Positions 17,704 through 26,347 of a stretch of 64,000 nucleotides of DNA are shown one piece after another. The stretch is taken from the NCBI GenBank assembly GCA_023150275.1, contig JAKLLG010000011.1, forward strand, positions 1 to 64,000. The letters run 5' to 3'. Position 1 is the stretch's first letter, and each line of letters opens with the position of its first letter. This DNA is from Rhodocyclaceae bacterium (GTDB lineage Bacteria > Pseudomonadota > Gammaproteobacteria > Burkholderiales > Rhodocyclaceae). Below the pieces are notes generated by a model, which saw only the letters and a list, made by a program, of their open reading frames with translations, did not search any database and was not told the origin of the DNA. The translations under genes and the position numbers were made by a program.

Positions 17704-19496
17704 GTGTAGTGCCGCCGACTAAACACCCGAGCGAACTCGATGAGATCTTCCAGACGTGAGATTGCGAAAATCTCCCACGCCTGCTCATCACGGGCACGTC
17801 GAAGTTGCGCGCAATAGCCGCCCCATTTATCGACCATGCTTTCCCAGTCCTGGCGGATATTCAAGGCCATGGTGCCACCACCGCCGGCTGCGGAAAGTGC
17901 TTGGGCCGAAATATCCCAGCCGCTGTTGCCACTTTCGTCCTGGTCGAACATGGTGGTGATTCCGTCATCGGAAATCATCAGGATATGTGCCGGACGGGTA
18001 CGCTTTTTCCCCTCGCAAAAGGTCTTGCGCAAACGATGAACCGGGAAGCAGGTCGCGCCACCGTAAAAGCCAGTGAGCACACGCAAAATCTTATGGTCAT
18101 CACGGATAAATCCATCCGTATGCATGTACTGATTCTTGCCGCTCCACAACGTGACTTGCACCGTCGATCCTGCACGCAAGGCCGACAGCGCAATGATGGC
18201 CCCGGCCAGGCTGAGGTAAGAAACCTGAAACTGTGGATTCGGCATCGAGCCCGAACTGTCCACGTAAAGATCCAGATCCAGTGGGCGCCGATCAAAGCTG
18301 GTGCTTTGCTCATGTCCGTAGAGCCGCCTCACCGTAGTCAGCCCGGGAATAATGCGCGGTGATTGCATCACCGTCTGCAACCAATCCACTTCATCGAGTG
18401 GGTCGCCGATTTCCCAAGGCTCCAAGCCCTCCAGCAAAGGCTCAGGCGATTCCGGCACAAGGCGCGCAGGGAATGGGACGAGATAGGGCAGCGCTCGCTC
18501 ACGGTAGTAGCGGACGGCAATATCGTGCTCGCTCAACTGGATACCAGCGCCGCGCAGGATTTCGCCATACTCAAATGGCTCACGCGCCTGCCCGCGCGTT
18601 TGCTGTGTGGCAATCTCCAGTGGCTTCGTGGTTCGGGCGTCAGCTCCAGCCGATTGTTCCTCTGCTCCGGTGATGGAGGGGTCGTTGCTCGGATGGACAA
18701 TGCCCTCCAACTCTTCCGGCTCAATATCGACACCACCAAAGGGCTCGCAGCCTGCAGCAGCATCGGTAGTATCCAGCAGGCGATTGATGGCGTAATGCGT
18801 AGCGCCTTTGGCATCCTCCGCCAGGTAGTGGAGGATCAGGGTCGCAAATCTGCCAGCGCCAGCCATCCAGTCATTGGCGTAGACACGAACGAGTCGTGCG
18901 CCAAGCCAAGCGTCTCCCTCGCTACGATCGTCGCCTTTCTGGGTACCAAGATTACCCGGCTCCAGCTTCCACAGGTTCTCATAGATACGGAGATAAAGGT
19001 TCCACAGAGAGCCGCCCTGTTGCTGCCCACCGCCTTTCCTGGCCAGACATCGATAGATATCGGCCAGGCGCAATCCACGTTGGCGCTGTAGCCGATCGTT
19101 AATCATCAGATCGGTGTAGAGATTTGCCACCATCGGCGCATGGCTCTCCAGCGTCGGTAGGCCACGGCGAATACGCGCCAGTAGGCGGAACTGATCCGTC
19201 ACACAGCCAGGTGCAAGCACGTGGTGGCCAATCTCATGCGCAAGAATCTCAACGGCGTAGTCTTCAAGCCCCAGCTCGGCAATGCTTTCCATGTCGACAA
19301 CGACGCTTTGGTCGTTCAGCCGGATCATCGCGAAGCTGCCTTGCAACCCTTCTTTCGCCGCCTCGACGCGGGTGGTGCACAGGCGTGCATCATGCAGGCG
19401 CGTGTATTTGCTCCAGGTCTCCAGCGCGATTGGCCAGGCAGCTTGCCAACGCTGTGCCAGCGCGTTCGTCGAGTGATCGGCATCGCGATGAGTCAT
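17700..19496 (-). CDS. metallopeptidase-like HExxH protein fused to a VWA domain
   Basis: A 598-residue protein. The N-terminal part has ILAHEIGHHVLAPG with HExxH at 87-91, followed by NLYTDLMINDRL (125-136), which could give a further zinc ligand. This resembles the metallopeptidase-like half of the DUF2201/COG3864 type. The C-terminal third is a VWA domain with an intact metal-adhesion motif DSSGS (413-417) in LDLYVDSSGSMPN, and a later MISDDG. VWA proteins commonly pair with MoxR ATPases to remodel or metallate a target protein. It overlaps both neighbours by 4 nt. Peptidase activity is not proven by the motif alone. Confidence 0.8.
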   Translation of the reverse strand: MTHRDADHSTNALAQRWQAAWPIALETWSKYTRLHDARLCTTRVEAAKEGLQGSFAMIRLNDQSVVVDMESIAELGLEDYAVEILAHEIGHHVLAPGCVTDQFRLLARIRRGLPTLESHAPMVANLYTDLMINDRLQRQRGLRLADIYRCLARKGGGQQQGGSLWNLYLRIYENLWKLEPGNLGTQKGDDRSEGDAWLGARLVRVYANDWMAGAGRFATLILHYLAEDAKGATHYAINRLLDTTDAAAGCEPFGGVDIEPEELEGIVHPSNDPSITGAEEQSAGADARTTKPLEIATQQTRGQAREPFEYGEILRGAGIQLSEHDIAVRYYRERALPYLVPFPARLVPESPEPLLEGLEPWEIGDPLDEVDWLQTVMQSPRIIPGLTTVRRLYGHEQSTSFDRRPLDLDLYVDSSGSMPNPQFQVSYLSLAGAIIALSALRAGSTVQVTLWSGKNQYMHTDGFIRDDHKILRVLTGFYGGATCFPVHRLRKTFCEGKKRTRPAHILMISDDGITTMFDQDESGNSGWDISAQALSAAGGGGTMALNIRQDWESMVDKWGGYCAQLRRARDEQAWEIFAISRLEDLIEFARVFSRRHYT

Positions 19497-20482
19497 TGCA
19501 GGGGATACAAGCGGATCTGGTGCGAATAGATCGACGAAACCGCGGCCGTGGTTTCGTTGCAGACGACGGACAAGCCTTCGGCCGGCAAATCGATATCCAC
19601 CGCCCGATGCCCGAAAATCAGCCGATTACCCTTCTGCACAGGTACGGGAAATTTGATGATCGGAGCTGGCGAAGCAAATTCCTCTGCACTGGCTGGATGC
19701 AGAACGGCACCCCAGACATCGGCGATCAGCAAGCTATAGCGATCGCCGCTTTTGACCCAGAAGCCAGAGACACTCGCCCGGACTTCTGGCGGCTGGGAGA
19801 AGCTGCCACCAAAGCCGGAAAAGTCGCCGATACAGCGTTCTGATGCGACTTCCGCATTCGGCGACCACCATGGGTCGTCGTCGAATCGAGCACGGATGCT
19901 GGCCCAGGAGTTTCCAGGAGTTGCCCCCACGGCGGCAACGACCAGATTTTCCGGCAAGGTGCTGGCTGCGTTGAGTGCGCCAGAGCGGAAGTGCGCCACC
20001 CCGGAACGCCAGGCCAATACTTTTCCTAAAGCGAGCAACTCGGGCACCGTAGTCGTCGGCGCCAGCTCGCACATGTGCTGCAACCATTCTTCACCACGCA
20101 GATTCGGCGTGCTGCCCAGATAGAGAGCAGCATTGCTGAGCGCCCCTAGCACCTCGGCTGGCTCTTCCGAAATTTGCTGAGCCAGGGCTGGAAACAAGGT
20201 CCCCCACGCCCGCCCGACCAGTGGGTAGCGAGCCTTGGGGCCAATCATCCCTTGTGCGGCCAGCATCAAAGCAATGTCGTATGCGGAGAGGGCAACCGAG
20301 GCTGCACGGTCCGGTGAGATGGCATCGACTGCTGCGATGACAGGGTCAACGGCAGAGATCAAAAACGCGCCAAAAGCATCGCTATCAAAGCTTGGGGAAC
20401 GGCGCTTGGCTTCCGCCACGCGCGCGTTGAACTGGGTGCGTCCGGCAGCAAGAATGCGGGCAAATGGAGTGGAAACGGACAT
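19493..20482 (-). CDS. uncharacterised protein of the nine-gene operon
   Basis: I do not recognise this 329-residue protein. It has no signal peptide or membrane segment, and looks mostly helical in the first 190 residues and strand-rich afterwards (RYSLLIADVWGAVLHPA, NRLIFGHRAVDIDLP). Two acidic/aromatic patches, RFDDDPWWSPN and GDFSGFGGSFSQPP, may be functional. It sits between moxR (9 nt gap) and the VWA gene (4 nt overlap), where MoxR-VWA systems often carry a third, system-specific component. A role as adaptor or target of the ATPase is inference. Confidence 0.8.
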   Translation of the reverse strand: MSVSTPFARILAAGRTQFNARVAEAKRRSPSFDSDAFGAFLISAVDPVIAAVDAISPDRAASVALSAYDIALMLAAQGMIGPKARYPLVGRAWGTLFPALAQQISEEPAEVLGALSNAALYLGSTPNLRGEEWLQHMCELAPTTTVPELLALGKVLAWRSGVAHFRSGALNAASTLPENLVVAAVGATPGNSWASIRARFDDDPWWSPNAEVASERCIGDFSGFGGSFSQPPEVRASVSGFWVKSGDRYSLLIADVWGAVLHPASAEEFASPAPIIKFPVPVQKGNRLIFGHRAVDIDLPAEGLSVVCNETTAAVSSIYSHQIRLYPLQ

Positions 20483-20491
20483 GGCTTGACC

Positions 20492-22072
20492 TCACTGCGC
20501 CCGCAACCAGTGCAGATAATTCGTATAGCGCTGGTGCAGATATTTGAGCTTCTGCAAGTCGTCATACAGGTGGCCGTAGAGCTTGCGGCCCTTGCTGAGC
20601 TCGCTGACCAGCCGTTCGATCTTGGTGAGACGCGCGCGGGTCTCTCGCTCACTGATTCCTTCGAGGCCCAGCGCAAATTCTTCTGCAAGATCGCTGACCG
20701 GGTCATTGCGATCGAGATCGAGACGATTGAATTCGTCACACGACAAATCAAACAGACGACGCAGCCAGCTCAGGCGATCGGTGCGGTAGCCGGCGTTCTC
20801 CGGAACACAAAAGAACGGCGCTTCAAGATCGGGTTGCAGTTTGTCATGCAGCACGAAAGGCAGAATCTGGCGAAGATCTTCCAGCTCGACTGCGCGATTT
20901 CCACGGAAATAAGCCAAGGCCTTAGCAAATACGAGCAGCGTCATCAGATTGCGGACGGATACCCCGTTGCGCGTCTGGCAGCCCAAGTCCTTCAGGCGAT
21001 CACGGCCATTGTCGGCAGCCACCACCTGCGCCCAATCGACGCCCGACAGACGGGCTGTATCCTTGGTCATGTATTCGAACTGCACCCCCGCCGTTTCCGA
21101 CAACTCGAACTGGCTGCAGAAGAATTCCAGGCGACGCCGAACTTCTTCTGGAACGGAAATTGCCCGAATCTCATTGCCCATCTGATCGATTTCCTTCTCA
21201 GAGAAAATGATCTCGCGTGGCGCCAGCTCCTCAGGGCGTGCGTTTTCTTCGATACGCAGCAGCAGATCGTTGAGGAAGCGTGGATTGAAGGCCAGCGCCT
21301 GGACGATCACATCAATACGGTCACGCAGGGCCTCGATCACCTGATAGGTGCCGCCACCTTGATCGTCATTCGCCGTGAGATACCAAGCAGACTCCGGACA
21401 TTCAAAGATGTGGTTGAGCACCTCTGCATAGTTATCACCCATGACTGTGAGGAGTGCACTCTGAGTGCGGGTCGGAATCCGGTTGTATTCATCGACAATC
21501 TTGACGCGCATCGAGAGCCAGGAGCGCCAGGCGATCCGGATTTCATCCATGCTCTGGGCGTTAATCAGATCCGCTGGCAGCGGGTTACCTAACAGATCGG
21601 CAATGGTCATTTGTGGATGTCCGTGCTGCATGGCACGGCGGACTTCCCCCACCGCATAGCCCGCCAGTACGCCCATCAAAATGGCGCTCGCTGTTTTCCC
21701 ACGCCCCGGGCCGCCGACGAAGAGGCATTTCTTCCGGGTGGCAAAGGTCAGCAAGGGCAGCAGGATGAAGCTGGAGTAGGACTGTGCCGAAGGCAGAACA
21801 AGCGATCTGCGGGTGTCGCCAATCGCGTAGGACGGTGCCGGACCATCGTGATATTCGATGTCGTAATGTGGGCTGATGATCGCGTTATTGACGATCCAGA
21901 AATAGGCTTGGCGCAGCTTTTCGTCAAGCGGTGCAGCGGATTCTTCGCCTGCAGCGCTGACCTGAATCGGCCCCTGGTAGAGTTCGGCCACGTCAAACTG
22001 GCGAGGTTTAACCGCTACTCCGGGATTGGTTGGGGCACGCGATACACGCTTGAAGATATCGAAGGCTGACAT
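20492..22072 (-). CDS. MoxR-type AAA+ ATPase
   Basis: A 526-residue AAA+ protein. Walker A GGPGRGKTA is at 120-128, Walker B-like KIVDEYNRIP at 191-200, and the sensor-1 region WYLTANDDQGGGTY near 225. The VDEYNR form is typical of MoxR proteins, but the long N-terminal lead and about 200 residues after the AAA+ core make it larger than usual MoxR (about 330). The C-terminal region is helical and charged. MoxR ATPases work with VWA proteins to insert metals or remodel enzymes (CbbQ/CbbO, NorQ/NorD, RavA/ViaA, CobS/CobT). The VWA partner is two genes downstream. Confidence 0.88.
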   Translation of the reverse strand: MSAFDIFKRVSRAPTNPGVAVKPRQFDVAELYQGPIQVSAAGEESAAPLDEKLRQAYFWIVNNAIISPHYDIEYHDGPAPSYAIGDTRRSLVLPSAQSYSSFILLPLLTFATRKKCLFVGGPGRGKTASAILMGVLAGYAVGEVRRAMQHGHPQMTIADLLGNPLPADLINAQSMDEIRIAWRSWLSMRVKIVDEYNRIPTRTQSALLTVMGDNYAEVLNHIFECPESAWYLTANDDQGGGTYQVIEALRDRIDVIVQALAFNPRFLNDLLLRIEENARPEELAPREIIFSEKEIDQMGNEIRAISVPEEVRRRLEFFCSQFELSETAGVQFEYMTKDTARLSGVDWAQVVAADNGRDRLKDLGCQTRNGVSVRNLMTLLVFAKALAYFRGNRAVELEDLRQILPFVLHDKLQPDLEAPFFCVPENAGYRTDRLSWLRRLFDLSCDEFNRLDLDRNDPVSDLAEEFALGLEGISERETRARLTKIERLVSELSKGRKLYGHLYDDLQKLKYLHQRYTNYLHWLRAQ

Positions 22073-22105
22073 AGGGTGTCCTGGTCCTTAAGGCGTCCAT
22101 ATTGG

Positions 22106-24229
22106 CTACAGATTAATGCGAATTGAGGCAGCGACCGAGCGCCCCTCTCCCGGAAAGAGCAAATCAGCGCTGTACGCTTCTCCCACGTCGCGCCAGTAAC
22201 GACGATCCGTGGCATTTCGGATGGCGAACGCTGCCACTGCACTCTGGCCCACGAGCTGAATTTTCCAGGTCACTCCGAGGTTAAAGAGCTGATACCCGGG
22301 CACCGATACACTACCGTCGCGGCGGGCATTGCGCTCTCCACGCGCAATCCAATCCACATAGGTTTCCAAACCATGCACGTTCGGCACCTGTGCTGTCGCA
22401 CGTACAAAACTGCTGAAACGGGGCACATTCTGGATTTGCACGCCGTCAAAGGCACCGCTGCCACTCGCTACTGCGCGTATGTAGGCCTGGCTCCCTTCCA
22501 GACGGAAGCCTCGTTGTTCAGGGCTGTGCCAAGAAATATCCATACCGTGGTTGTTTTGCTGCCCACCCCTCACGTAGTCCCCAAGCCCCGCCCAGGAACT
22601 CCCCGACGGTTTGGTATATTCGTACGGGCGCTCCATCTGGAACAGCGCTGCCGACCAGCCAAAGCCAGCACGCGATCCTTTCCACCCGACTTCGGTTTGC
22701 TTCGTCAGCCGCGGCGCCAGCAAGCTACCTGCATTGGCTGCAGTCAACGGGGCCTCACTGCCAAATTCCAGGCCACGCGCCCAACTGGCATAGAGTTGCT
22801 GATTCGGAGAAAACATCCAGCTCAGCGCCAACTGAGGCAAGACGTGTTGTTCGCGGATTCCGCTCGGCTGCTGATCAATCGTAACGGCGCGCGCCGATGC
22901 AAAAACACGGAAACTGCCCCAAGTTACCCGGTCTGCCAGATAGGCCGCCCTCTGCACCGCTTTAGTCGGTGCCAGATTGGTGCCGCTGCCACCAGGATCT
23001 ACAAGGGGCTGTCCGGTAGTGGCCAGATTGCCGCTCAAAGCGTTACCAAAAGCATCGTAACTTGTCGAAGAATAGAAATCAGACTGCCTGACCTGACGCT
23101 CAATTCGTTCGACCCCCAGCGTCAGCGCATGAGCGAGAGGCCCGGTTGCGGTATCCAGATGCAGGGAGCTTTCGGCATGCTGAGTCGCCCGCCGCTCAGT
23201 CGCGTGATACTTGTAGAGTACGTAGTCACCGTTACCGCAAAAATATTCGAGGGGTGCGGTATTACAACCCCACGGCGTCGCCAGATTGTCATTAATGTGT
23301 GCCGTGGTCTGGGCGACTCCCATGCGTGCCCGAAGCTGCTCCGATAGTTTCCATTCACCACGGAGGCCGGCCATCACTCCGTTATTCTCTACCGGACGTG
23401 ACCACGGCTGCCGATTGATATTCAGGTCACGTACGCTGCTATCGGGCAAGGTCGTGCCACCTAGTAGCTGAAACCCCGGGACGGCGGGTTGAGTTCGACG
23501 CTGGGCGATCACATCCGCCAAGACCTTGAAATTCAGGCTGGTACGAATATCCAGGCTGATTCCAGCCATATCGCGCCGCCCATCTGCGCCTGCCTGCGCT
23601 GGATGAAGTTCGCCATGTGCTGCAGTGAGGCGTACGCCTATCCCTGTCGGTTCAGAAAGAGCGCGCCCGACTTCACCAGTCACCAAGCTGCCACCGTGGC
23701 CATCGACCTCCAGTCCAACGGCTCTGACATTCAAGGGGCGTCGGGTGACAAAGTTAATTGTGCCGCCCGCACTGACTTGCCCACCATGCAGCCCTCCAAC
23801 GCCCTTGAGGATTTCGACAGACTCCATATTGTCGAGCGGAATATGAAACTCAGCGGGCACCACGAATCCGTTAATGCGGTAGGCGCTTCCACGGTCCAGC
23901 GTAAAGCCGCGCACCGTGAAATTCTCGTAGTAACCCGTGGTCGCGTAGTTCTCCCCAACGGATGCATCACGTTGCAACGCAGTGGCGAGCCGCTGTGATC
24001 CAGGGGGCAGGTCATCAGCGAGCAAGTAGCCGGTCACTTGCACCGGTGCTTCTGCAATCGGAAGGCGCTCACCGAGAATGCCGGTCAGCGCAATCGGCGG
24101 GCGCTCCGCGCGAACATCTACCGTACCGAGTTCAGGCGATGTGGCGTTTGTCGCCGCAAAAATCAGCGAGGGGTAAGCTGTCGAGGCAACGAGCCAACAA
24201 CAGAGTGTTTTAGCACGGCGCTTCGTCAT
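22106..24229 (-). CDS. TonB-dependent outer-membrane receptor (siderophore type)
   Basis: A 707-residue TonB-dependent receptor. A signal peptide ends near SLIFA at about 25. A TonB-box-like GTVDVRAERPP precedes the plug domain (about 45-165), which has NFTVRGFTLDRGSAYRINGF and VEILKGVGGLHGGQVSAGGTINFVTRRP, as in FhuA/FecA-like receptors. The remainder is a 22-strand barrel. The last residue is Leu rather than the usual Phe. It imports a scarce ligand through the outer membrane, and here it heads an operon ending in pnuC-nadR. The ligand is unknown: metallophore, cobamide or nucleoside conjugate are options. The start has only a weak ribosome site. Confidence 0.9.
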   Translation of the reverse strand: MTKRRAKTLCCWLVASTAYPSLIFAATNATSPELGTVDVRAERPPIALTGILGERLPIAEAPVQVTGYLLADDLPPGSQRLATALQRDASVGENYATTGYYENFTVRGFTLDRGSAYRINGFVVPAEFHIPLDNMESVEILKGVGGLHGGQVSAGGTINFVTRRPLNVRAVGLEVDGHGGSLVTGEVGRALSEPTGIGVRLTAAHGELHPAQAGADGRRDMAGISLDIRTSLNFKVLADVIAQRRTQPAVPGFQLLGGTTLPDSSVRDLNINRQPWSRPVENNGVMAGLRGEWKLSEQLRARMGVAQTTAHINDNLATPWGCNTAPLEYFCGNGDYVLYKYHATERRATQHAESSLHLDTATGPLAHALTLGVERIERQVRQSDFYSSTSYDAFGNALSGNLATTGQPLVDPGGSGTNLAPTKAVQRAAYLADRVTWGSFRVFASARAVTIDQQPSGIREQHVLPQLALSWMFSPNQQLYASWARGLEFGSEAPLTAANAGSLLAPRLTKQTEVGWKGSRAGFGWSAALFQMERPYEYTKPSGSSWAGLGDYVRGGQQNNHGMDISWHSPEQRGFRLEGSQAYIRAVASGSGAFDGVQIQNVPRFSSFVRATAQVPNVHGLETYVDWIARGERNARRDGSVSVPGYQLFNLGVTWKIQLVGQSAVAAFAIRNATDRRYWRDVGEAYSADLLFPGEGRSVAASIRINL

Positions 24230-24324
24230 ACCTGCATCAGCGGTTTAGCCCGAGAAAGTGGTCGAGCATGTTGTAGTAGTCCTAAGTTTCGGAAATTCAG
24301 CGCGACGAGCGAGAGCATCTTCCT

Positions 24325-24490
24325 CACAAATCGCCGGTATCAATCGCCTTAATTTCGTGGGAGAGCCTCGAAAGCTATCCGGCACGTATCCGCGTTCAGC
24401 GGACATGCCAGTGGCTGGTTATCGGAGGTCGCGTAGGGCAGTTGATCGCCAATCCCAGCCCGACATACTCAGCGCAAAAAAGAACCAGCT
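24325..24490 (-). promoter_or_regulatory. structured leader, weakly cobalamin-riboswitch-like
   Basis: The 367-nt gap upstream of the receptor gene has no protein-coding sequence I support. On the minus strand it holds, in riboswitch order: GGTTC (24486-24482), GGGAT (24455-24451), CTGCCCTACGCGAC (24441-24428), AGCCACTGG (24416-24408) and, after a hairpin (GTCCGC/GCGGAT), CCGGATAG. AAGGCGATTGATACCGGC (24350-24333) follows. These resemble conserved parts of the cobalamin riboswitch, the GCCACTGG block being exact, but the B12-box equivalent is imperfect. It may be a divergent riboswitch, another leader RNA or chance. Confidence 0.3.
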
Positions 24491-24596
24491 TCGTCGCCGC
24501 GATCCACGACCATGTCTCGCCGCCAGACATAGACAATCAGCGCCAATTCAACGTCAAGGCTGGCAACAGGAGCCCAAGGCCGACAGGCGAAAACAT

Positions 24597-24833
24597 TCAC
24601 GAATTGCCGGTCTTGACGATCGCCGCCTTGATGACTGGCGCGAATTCACGCCACAGATACGCGCCGCCGCCAACGAGCAGCGCGACACCGATAATCAGCT
24701 GGATGGTTAAGCTGATGGCATTGCGCTGCTGCCGGCTGAGCTTGTGCGCCGGATCGGTGGCACCGCATTGCGGACAGGCAAGTGCGGAGGTATCGACGGA
24801 GTGGCCGCAGGCGCGGCAGGGAACGAGCGACAT
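24597..24833 (-). CDS. small zinc-ribbon membrane protein
   Basis: A 78-residue protein starting MSLVPCRACGHSVD. Two CxxC pairs (CRAC and CPQC) form a zinc ribbon in the first 30 residues, followed by one membrane helix (about 45-62, LIIGVALLVGGGAYLW). Such zinc-ribbon-plus-helix proteins are widespread and poorly characterised. I chose ATG 24833; a longer reading to 24911 would add a basic extension without a ribosome site. It stands alone between the operon leader and ybbA. Confidence 0.7.
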   Translation of the reverse strand: MSLVPCRACGHSVDTSALACPQCGATDPAHKLSRQQRNAISLTIQLIIGVALLVGGGAYLWREFAPVIKAAIVKTGNS

Positions 24834-24953
24834 GAGAGCTATCTTCCGGGGCCTTGTTGCATTTGTTGCGCGAATGAATGACAGCATTCTAACCGCAAGG
24901 CGGCCGCGCATTCATTACTCATCACTCATCCCTCATCATTCAATGTTCACCCT

Positions 24954-25619
<666 letters not shown>

Positions 25620-25661
25620 CGCAGGGTCCGCACTCGCCGCACTCGCAGCACTCACTGCGCC

Positions 25662-25709
25662 ACCTGATTTGCTACCCGATTCACTACCTGATTCACTGCC
25701 CGATTTGCT
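25662..25709. repeat. four 12-bp tandem repeats between ybbA and tesA
   Basis: Four consecutive 12-nt units vary around ACCTGATTCACT (25662, 25674, 25686, 25698) and end 4 nt before the tesA ATG. In the ybbA frame they would encode SxSG units. They occupy the 94-nt space between the divergent starts, where promoters should lie. Confidence 0.85.
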
Positions 25710-25713
25710 CACC

Positions 25714-26343
25714 ATGCCTGCCCGTCTGTTCCGGTTCATCGTCTCGCTGCTGCTCCTTGCCAGCGGCAGTTGCCACGCCGCGGCGACCATCCTCGTCTTT
25801 GGCGATTCGCTCTCGGCCGGCTACGGCATCCGCCAGGATGCCGCGTGGCCGTCGCTGCTTACCAAGCGCCTGGCCGAGAAGCGTCTCGATTATAGCGTTG
25901 CCAACGCCAGCATCTCGGGGGAAACCACCGCCGGCGGCCGCAGCCGCATTGCCGAGGCACTGACGAAACATCGTCCGGCGGTCGTCGTTCTCGCCCTCGG
26001 CGCCAACGACGGGCTGCGCGGACTACCGATCGCGGCGATGAAGGAAAACCTTGTCGCGACAATCCGTGCCGCACGGGGAACGAAAAGCGCCAAGGGCGTC
26101 AAGACCACCGTGCTGCTTGTCGGCATGCGCCTGCCGCCCAACTACGGCCCTTATGCCGACACCTTCCAGCAAGCCTTCGGCGAAGTCGCGCGCAGCGAAA
26201 AGGTGGCGCTGGTGCCGTTCCTGCTCGACGGCATCGCCGATCAGCCGCGGTTGTTCCAGGCCGACACCATCCACCCGACTGCCGAGGCCCAGCCGCGCCT
26301 GCTCGACAACGTATGGGCGGGTCTGGCCCCGCTGTTAAAATAG
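25714..26343 (+). CDS. tesA: TesA-type arylesterase / lysophospholipase (SGNH hydrolase)
   Basis: A 209-residue secreted SGNH hydrolase. A signal peptide ends near SGSCHAAA at about 22; the Cys may even make it a lipoprotein. The nucleophile Ser 32 is in FGDSLSAGYG, the Asn of block III in LGANDGLRG, and the Asp/His pair in DTIHPTAEAQ near the end. It hydrolyses thioesters and small esters in the periplasm. Its ATG follows the tandem-repeat tract and is divergent from ybbA. selU starts 4 nt after its stop. Confidence 0.92.
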   Translation: MPARLFRFIVSLLLLASGSCHAAATILVFGDSLSAGYGIRQDAAWPSLLTKRLAEKRLDYSVANASISGETTAGGRSRIAEALTKHRPAVVVLALGANDGLRGLPIAAMKENLVATIRAARGTKSAKGVKTTVLLVGMRLPPNYGPYADTFQQAFGEVARSEKVALVPFLLDGIADQPRLFQADTIHPTAEAQPRLLDNVWAGLAPLLK

Positions 26344-26347
26344 CGGC

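Noticed and set aside
13183-24229. Classical siderophore biosynthesis or RiPP cluster
   Set aside because: No peptide synthetase, NIS synthetase, precursor peptide or exporter is present; only the receptor and the adenylating enzyme resemble such clusters.
25620-25790. Longer N-terminus for ybbA with a Ser/Gly repeat
   Set aside because: The upstream ATG overlaps the tesA start codon and the tract is a nucleotide tandem repeat; family similarity begins at 25619.
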